A stretch of DNA of 64,000 nt from Mytilus trossulus (taxonomy: Eukaryota > Mollusca > Bivalvia > Mytilida > Mytilidae): contig NC_086375.1 of the NCBI RefSeq assembly GCF_036588685.1, positions 52,646,955 through 52,710,954 of the forward strand, in the 5' to 3' direction. Shown here piece by piece: positions 59,001 through 64,000 of the stretch (positions are counted from its first letter, which is position 1; each line of letters opens with the position of its first letter). The notes below the pieces were generated by a model, which saw only the letters and a program-made list of their open reading frames with translations, did no database searches and was not told where the DNA came from. The position numbers were made by a program, and so were the translations under genes.

Positions 59001-62000
59001 TAATGTAAGGGGATACAATGTAGATTTTACTTTTGACTGCTGCAATTGAATCAGTGGACACAACATTATATCATAGAATATCCAACAAGTTGACATTTTT
59101 CAAGTTGATATTTTCTAAGTTGACATTTTCTAAGTTGACATTTTATAAGATGACATTTTCTTGCTGTGTTGAAAATCCATAGGTGGTCTACAGCTGTTTT
59201 CTGTCCTTTGGTCTGATTGTTGTCTTTTTGACACATTCTTCAATTTCATTGTCAATTTTATTACATATTGAACACTTTAAACATGTATTATTTGAAAGAA
59301 GACAAAATTCACATACAAAAGGTCAAATGGTTACATGTGTCAAATTCCCCTACAATAGATCAAATGGTCACATGTATGTGTGAAGTGTAGATCATTGGCA
59401 ATTAGGAAGTACAGTTACAGGATTTAGGTCAGGCATATAAAGTCACACTAATATATAAGACTAATGATATATTTTGAATAGTGATAGTTTTAACAAAGGT
59501 TGAACAAATATATATGATAACTTTCACACATTCCTAGTATATATTTTTATGAAAAAATTCACATGTACATTTGTCAAACACATGTGAGGTAAAAATGAAA
59601 TACTATCTATCCATTCATCTGGGCTTTTAAGGGCTTCCACAAGTGAAATGCTTGCTAGATTTTTGATGAAATGTATATCGAAGGTTTTATATAGAAAATA
59701 TTAAAATCTATATAGGTATTAATATAGTTTCAGATTAACTATTTTTAGAGGAGTTACACCCTTTGCATGCCTGTTCTTCATGTCAGTGTCTTGTAAGAAG
59801 TCCAAAACCAACAATTCTTTGCAGATTGAAAAATGCTATCATAGGTTCAAATCAGCACTGCATAAGCATTTTCCAAAATAAGGGGCAATCTACTTTGAAA
59901 AGAGCCATATCCTTGTATATATTAGTTATGAAATTGTTATGCTATTAACAGAACTCTCAATCCTGTTTTTCTTGTAGAATATTTCTGATATTTATATCAA
60001 TGGTTAATATCGTCTGTCTTAGAAGAGTTAAATAATCAGTGACAATTTACCTGTTTTACAAGAATCACTTTTATATTTAAAATTGCATCGTAATTATTAT
60101 TATCTGTATTTTACAAAATTTCCTTTGATCTTACTGACTGTCAGATCATTTCCTTTCTCAGCACAGAAGAGTGATAATATAAATTATCGCTAGAAACTTA
60201 GGGCCCATGTGCCGCTGTCAATGAAATAAACAGATTATCAGTGGTCATCTCAACCTGATTGCTCTTTTCACTTTTACAGTACCGGCTCAAGTGAGAAAAT
60301 CAATCTCATTGAGATGACCAATGATAATCTATAAGTAGGCTCACAACTCCATTTTTGTTGTATTTAAAAAAATACAAATCAAAGATTTATATCAGCAAGG
60401 TCTTGTAGCATTTGATAATCCTTGTCTATCAACTATAATTGCAGGAGTATTAATGTCCCTTTGAAACAAAATTTTATGAAAAATTGCATTTGAAGTGACA
60501 TAACATTTATTTATGTATGAGATTGTTTATTTATCATGATATCATATGTTCTCTGTATTGATGGTTCTATTACCTGTTTATCTTAGCATGATGGACAACC
60601 AATGCCAGAAGAAACCTGCGACTTTATCAACAAGTGTCTCCTAGTGTTCAGAAACTTGTTGTACATACAAAACATTGAAACCAATCCTAACCAGGAGATT
60701 ATAGTACTGTAAGTAGATCTGTTCTGCACAACCTGTAGCTTTTTATATGTTTGAAAAAAAGCATGCTATCAACTTGGAAACTAAAATACAAATGTGAAAC
60801 TGTTAACAAAAAAAAAAGCTTTACTATAGGCAATGAAATTTCTTAGTACTGTATTCAATAATTTTGCCTAGGATATGAGTTCATTGGCAATAAAAAAAAA
60901 AGGAACACATGTATTTCTGAGAATTGAAAGTTTGGTTCTTTTTTTATTTCCAATTACATTGTTAAGCTAGTTATTTTGTAAAGATATATAATACATGTAT
61001 TTCCATTCTTAATTTTATGTCATCTTTAAGATTTAACACACTCAAAGTTAGAAAAGAGCATAAATTATAGTCATGTACCATAACTGAAATGTTGATTTTT
61101 TTCAGCTATTTGCTTGAGAGTGGTTTAGGTGAACTTATAAACCGAATAGTTACCCTACCCCAAAGAGTAAGTATGACTAACATATCTAGTACTATTATGC
61201 AGCTCACAATCTAGCAATATTTAATTTATTTTCCCATAGGACTAAATCAAATCTTACTGTGTAAGAAAAATGAAATGAGAGTATACATTTCCTTGTTACA
61301 TACAGGAATATAAAGGATATTGGGGTGAACATGAGATTAAAAAATATATTGAAACACTAGAAAATAGCATACCTATAAAAAATATATTGAAACATTAGAA
61401 AAAAGCATACCTATAAAAAATATATTGAAACACTAGAAAAAAGCTTATCTATAAACATATATTGAAATACTTGAAAATAGCATACCTATAAAAATATATT
61501 GAAACACTAGAAAAAAGCTTATCTATAAACATATATTGAAACACTAGAAAATAGCATACCTATAAAAAATATATTGAAACACTAGAAAAAAGCTTATCTA
61601 TAAACATATATTGAAACACTTGAAAATAGCATACCTATAAAAATATATTGAAACACTAGAAAAAATCTTATCTATAAAAATATATTGATACACTTGAAAA
61701 TAGCATACCTATAAAAATATATTGAAACACTAGAAAAAAGCTTATCTATAAAAATATATTGAAATACTAGAAAAGAGCATATCTATAAAAATATATTGAA
61801 ACACTAGAAAATAGCTTATCTATAAAAATATATTGAAACACTAGAAAATAGCATATAAACACTAGAAAATAGCATATCTATAAAAAAATATATTGAAATA
61901 CTAGAAAATAGCATATCTATAAAAATATATTGAAATACTAGAAAATAGCTTATCTATAAAAATCTATTGAAACACTAGAAAATAGCATATCTGTAAAAGT

Positions 62001-63466
62001 ATATTGAAACACTAGAAAATAGCATATCTGTAAAAATATATTGAAACACTAGAAAATAGCTTATCTATAAAAATATATTGAAACACTAGAAAATAGCATA
62101 TAAACACTAGAAAATAGCATATCTATAAAAAAATATATTGAAATACTAGAAAATAGCTTATCTATAAAAATATATCGAAACACTAGAAAATAGCGTATAA
62201 ACACTAGAAAATAGCATATCTATAAAAAAATATATTGAAATACTAGAAAATAGCATATCTATAAAAATATATTGAAACACTAGAAAAAAGCTTATCTATA
62301 AAAAATCTATTGAAACACTAGAAAATAGCATATAAACACTAGAAAATAGCATATCTGTAAAAATATATTGAAACACTAGAAAATAGCTTATCTATAAAAA
62401 TATATTGAAACACTAGAAAATAGCATATAAACACTAGAAAATAGCATATCTATAAAAAAATAAATTGAAATACTAGAAAATAGCATATCTATAAAAATAT
62501 ATTGAAACACTAGAAAAAAGCTTATCTATAAAAAATCTATTGAAACACTAGAAAAAAGCTTATCTATAAAAAATATATTAAAACACTAGAAAAAAGCTTA
62601 TCCATAAAACATTAGAAAATAGCTTTAATATCTGTGATAGGTATACCACAGTGCTTTCATTGTGATTTGTGTTAGTTTGCCTTTTTTAGTACATTTTTAC
62701 CTGATGATTTCAGGTGATACATCTTTTATTGCTTCAATTATCATTAATCTTAAATGGATGATGCCTTATTTGGGGAATAAACATCAATTTGATTTGTCAT
62801 ATAAACTTATAGTTCCAAGTCACAGCAGATATAAAAAGACTGATAAAAAACACTGTTATTATCAACCTGATTAAGATTTTTTTTGAACCTCAAAATGCAT
62901 CATCACATTTTGTGCCATTGACAAATTAAGGTGGTACCTAACACTACAGGGAGATAACTCTGCAAAAATCAGCTAAATGTTTTAATTACATTGTGTTGTT
63001 ACAGGAATATTAGGTTTCTCAATGATCAAAATAAGTGTTTGTCAAACTGCTATATAAACTGTGTATTTTTTCTGATAAAATGGTTGGTTCAAATTTTTTC
63101 AAATTTTTATATTATTGTCAAAGGGTCAAAGTAAATACTTTGTAAAATTTTAAGAAAATTAAACCAGCCAAATAAATTTTAGTTAAAGTGTTAGGTACCA
63201 CCTTAAATTATTTATATCATCGTCTTCAAAAACCAATTTCAAAATAGACAATATAAACAATATTTCACTTTTTAATAGTATAGTCATCCACTTAATTTTA
63301 TTTTCAATTCATATAGGTATATTAAATCACCTCAGCATGTACTGTGATTGGAAATTATCTATACTTGACCTTCAAGATGTGTTAATTAAATATGTCTATA
63401 TAAATATTACAGGAATATTGGTGTTCTTCAATCATACAGTTAGTATCCCTGATGTATACAAGACAG
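56081..63466 (+). CDS. tim: TIMELESS clock protein, N-terminal part (3' truncated by window)
   Basis: Exons: 56081-56195 (exon from 56045), 56858-56952, 57285-57346, 58290-58464, 60587-60708, 61106-61166, 63413-63466. All borders are AG/GT and phases agree, giving 228 residues. Landmarks are the N-terminal MDW, then 'SNLGYLEDGEYI', 'AYRRQLCFSRIIELDIIPL', 'LLASLIQPVECLILGIPVDV', 'INKCLLVFRNLLYIQ' and 'PQREYWCSSIIQLVSLMYTR'. These follow the TIMELESS domain in order. VECL, 'INKCLL.FRNLLYIQ' and PQR..W look closer to insect circadian TIM than to the replication-fork paralogue TIMEOUT/TIMELESS. In insects TIM pairs with PERIOD to repress CLOCK/CYCLE and is light-regulated; the same role here is inference. 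The frame is open upstream of 56081 within the exon, so an upstream start is possible. Large introns carry several tandem repeats. Confidence 0.88.
56600..56695 (+). repeat. Dispersed repeat, 'CACATTCCCCATTT' family (timeless intron 1)
   Basis: 'CTTTGGCTGATGTCTGC' leads to 'TTTGGCACATTCCCCATTTC', as in 2495-2625. Confidence 0.5.
57690..57965. repeat. Diverged tandem repeat in timeless intron 3
   Basis: About five copies of a 'CAAAGAAAATCAACAAAATG'-'ACAACACT' unit with 40-65-bp spacing. Resembles the CATGGCAAGA...GACAACAT minisatellite only in general A-rich style. Confidence 0.5.
58429..59035. repeat. 60-bp minisatellite built from a timeless exon end and its splice donor
   Basis: Ten units of exactly 60 bp follow one another. 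The first unit is the real end of the 58290-58464 exon (GAGATTATGACAGTTATAAC|TGAT) plus its donor GTAAGTGGATAAAATG. Units 2-3 are identical or nearly so and later units diverge. Eight of ten keep a GTAAGT or GTGAGT donor. The long minus-strand open frame here is a product of the 60-bp period. Confidence 0.95.
59085..59162. repeat. Short tandem repeat (AAGTTGACATTTTCT)n
   Basis: Five copies of a 15-19-bp unit, in timeless intron 4 just after the 60-bp minisatellite. Confidence 0.85.
59165..59255 (+). repeat. Dispersed repeat, 'CACATTC' family (timeless intron 4)
   Basis: 'GTTGAAAATCCATAGGTGGT' to 'GTTGTCTTTTTGACACATTC', parallel to 2495-2625. Confidence 0.5.
59256..60586. other. Remainder of timeless intron 4
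   Basis: No exon supported. Near 60225-60335 the phrase GAGATGACCA is the inverse of TGGTCATCTC, with 'GATAATCTATAAG' against 'CAGATTATCAGTGG': an about 22-bp imperfect inverted repeat of unknown meaning. Confidence 0.35.
61338..62622. repeat. About 37-bp minisatellite, over 30 copies, in a timeless intron
   Basis: The unit reads AAATATATTGAAACACTAG then AAAATAGCATACCTATAA, with variant ends (GCTTATC, GCATATC). A shortened variant containing GCATATAAACACTAG recurs at about 61852, 62097, 62199, 62329 and 62424, showing partial higher-order structure. Confidence 0.92.
62930..63202. mobile_element. TTAA-flanked MITE, 273 bp (timeless intron)
   Basis: The ends are GGTGGTACCTAACACT and its exact reverse complement, with TTAA at 62926-62929 and 63203-63206. 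No coding capacity. Same target preference as the 13364-13981 element but different TIRs. Confidence 0.75.
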
Positions 63467-63627
63467 GTAAGATGTCTTGACAACATTTTTTTTTAATTTG
63501 TAAATAAAACAATTTGTCTCAGCAATGCTAGACATAGCAATTTACTATTCATTCATAGTCCACCTTGTAAAAATTTGTTAAGTCTGTTCAGATATGGAAA
63601 AGTTCATGTAATGCTGTTTTAAGTATG

Positions 63628-63721
63628 ATTGATGAATACTCAAAAATTTCCTTTTATTCCAATATCCAATTCAAACTAATCAGATATTGGAATAAAAGGA
63701 AATTTTTGAGTATTCATCAAT
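63628..63721. repeat. Perfect 39-bp inverted repeat with 16-nt loop
   Basis: Left arm 63628-63666 and right arm 63683-63721 are exact reverse complements (left arm starts ATTGATGAATACTCAAAAAT). It lies 160 bp after a timeless exon. As RNA it would form a 39-bp hairpin, long for an animal miRNA precursor stem but within range of hairpin-siRNA substrates; as DNA it may be a young foldback or an assembly feature. Confidence 0.95.
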
Positions 63722-63921
63722 TAGACAGCAACCTAATTGTGCAAAACATATGAGTTTGTATATGAAGCTCAGTATTCACTATGTTTTTATGGATATTAGT
63801 GAAAAGCAAATTTTAAACCAATTCTTTACATTTGTTTATCATAAAATTGCCATTATATTTCATCCTGGTTTGTGCATATACCACTATTTGCCATCCTCAT
63901 AACAGGGACTAAAGGTTCATC

Positions 63922-64000
63922 TTTTTGCTCACCCATTTAGCATCATCTGTTTGCTCACCCATTAAGCATCATCTGTTTGCTCACCCATTTAGCATCATCT
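63922..64000. repeat. 26-bp tandem repeat at window edge
   Basis: Three copies of TTTGCTCACCCATTTAGCAT plus CATCTG, one with a T-to-A change, running off the right edge. Confidence 0.9.

Noticed and set aside
58425..59096. 223-codon minus-strand open frame with repeated STFYPLTSVITVIISV peptide
   Set aside because: It is the translation of the 60-bp minisatellite; a period divisible by three keeps the frame open, and the opposite strand holds the real timeless exon.

Overview
The window is eukaryotic, intron-rich, AT-rich metazoan DNA. Its dispersed repeat families and gene content fit a marine bivalve, most likely a mussel of the genus Mytilus. That assignment is inference from recognised repeat phrases and cannot be proven from the sequence alone. 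Most of the small open reading frames are chance or repeat-derived. Four real transcription units can be supported by splice-site and phase bookkeeping.

(1) 87-6626 (+): the 3' part of a cadherin-family membrane receptor, eight exons, 450 residues visible. It covers the last two cadherin repeats, one transmembrane helix and a cytoplasmic tail ending in a PDZ-ligand-like C-terminus. (2) 10927-11844 (-): an uninterrupted 305-codon frame for an unrecognised coiled-coil protein, with a splice acceptor directly before its ATG. (3) About 22750-30478 (+): a TATA/CCAAT promoter, a non-coding first exon and five coding exons joined only by phase-1 introns. It encodes a 176-residue secreted precursor: signal peptide, glycine-rich attacin-like body, an R4 processing site, and a short cationic six-cysteine tail. 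This gene is not visible as a single ORF and is the most interesting item here. (4) 56081-63466 and beyond the right edge (+): the N-terminal 228 residues of a TIMELESS protein, of the insect circadian TIM type by its motifs.

Between the genes lies a dense repeat landscape. It includes TIR elements at 9.1-10.0 kb, 13.4-14.0 kb (TTAA-flanked), 47.8-49.0 kb (173-bp TIRs with a perfect 9-bp target duplication, Mutator-like) and 62.9-63.2 kb (TTAA-flanked). Two copies of a helentron-like element with terminal hairpins lie at 24.9-25.8 and 52.5-54.2 kb, in opposite orientations. There are LINE reverse-transcriptase remnants, an array of nine 16-nt palindromes at 16.5 kb, and 30-bp minisatellites at 34.5 and 38.3 kb. 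An older segmental duplication links 34.4-37.1 kb to 38.3-46.9 kb and is interrupted by a near-perfect triplication of a 1.97-kb unit (38.8-44.7 kb).

The timeless introns carry three further structures. One is a 60-bp minisatellite made from the end of the preceding exon together with its splice donor. One is a roughly 1.3-kb minisatellite of a 37-bp unit. One is a perfect 39-bp inverted repeat with a 16-nt loop.

The genes are not functionally linked as far as the sequence shows: an adhesion receptor, an unknown coiled-coil protein, a putative immune effector precursor and a clock protein lie next to each other, separated by repeats.
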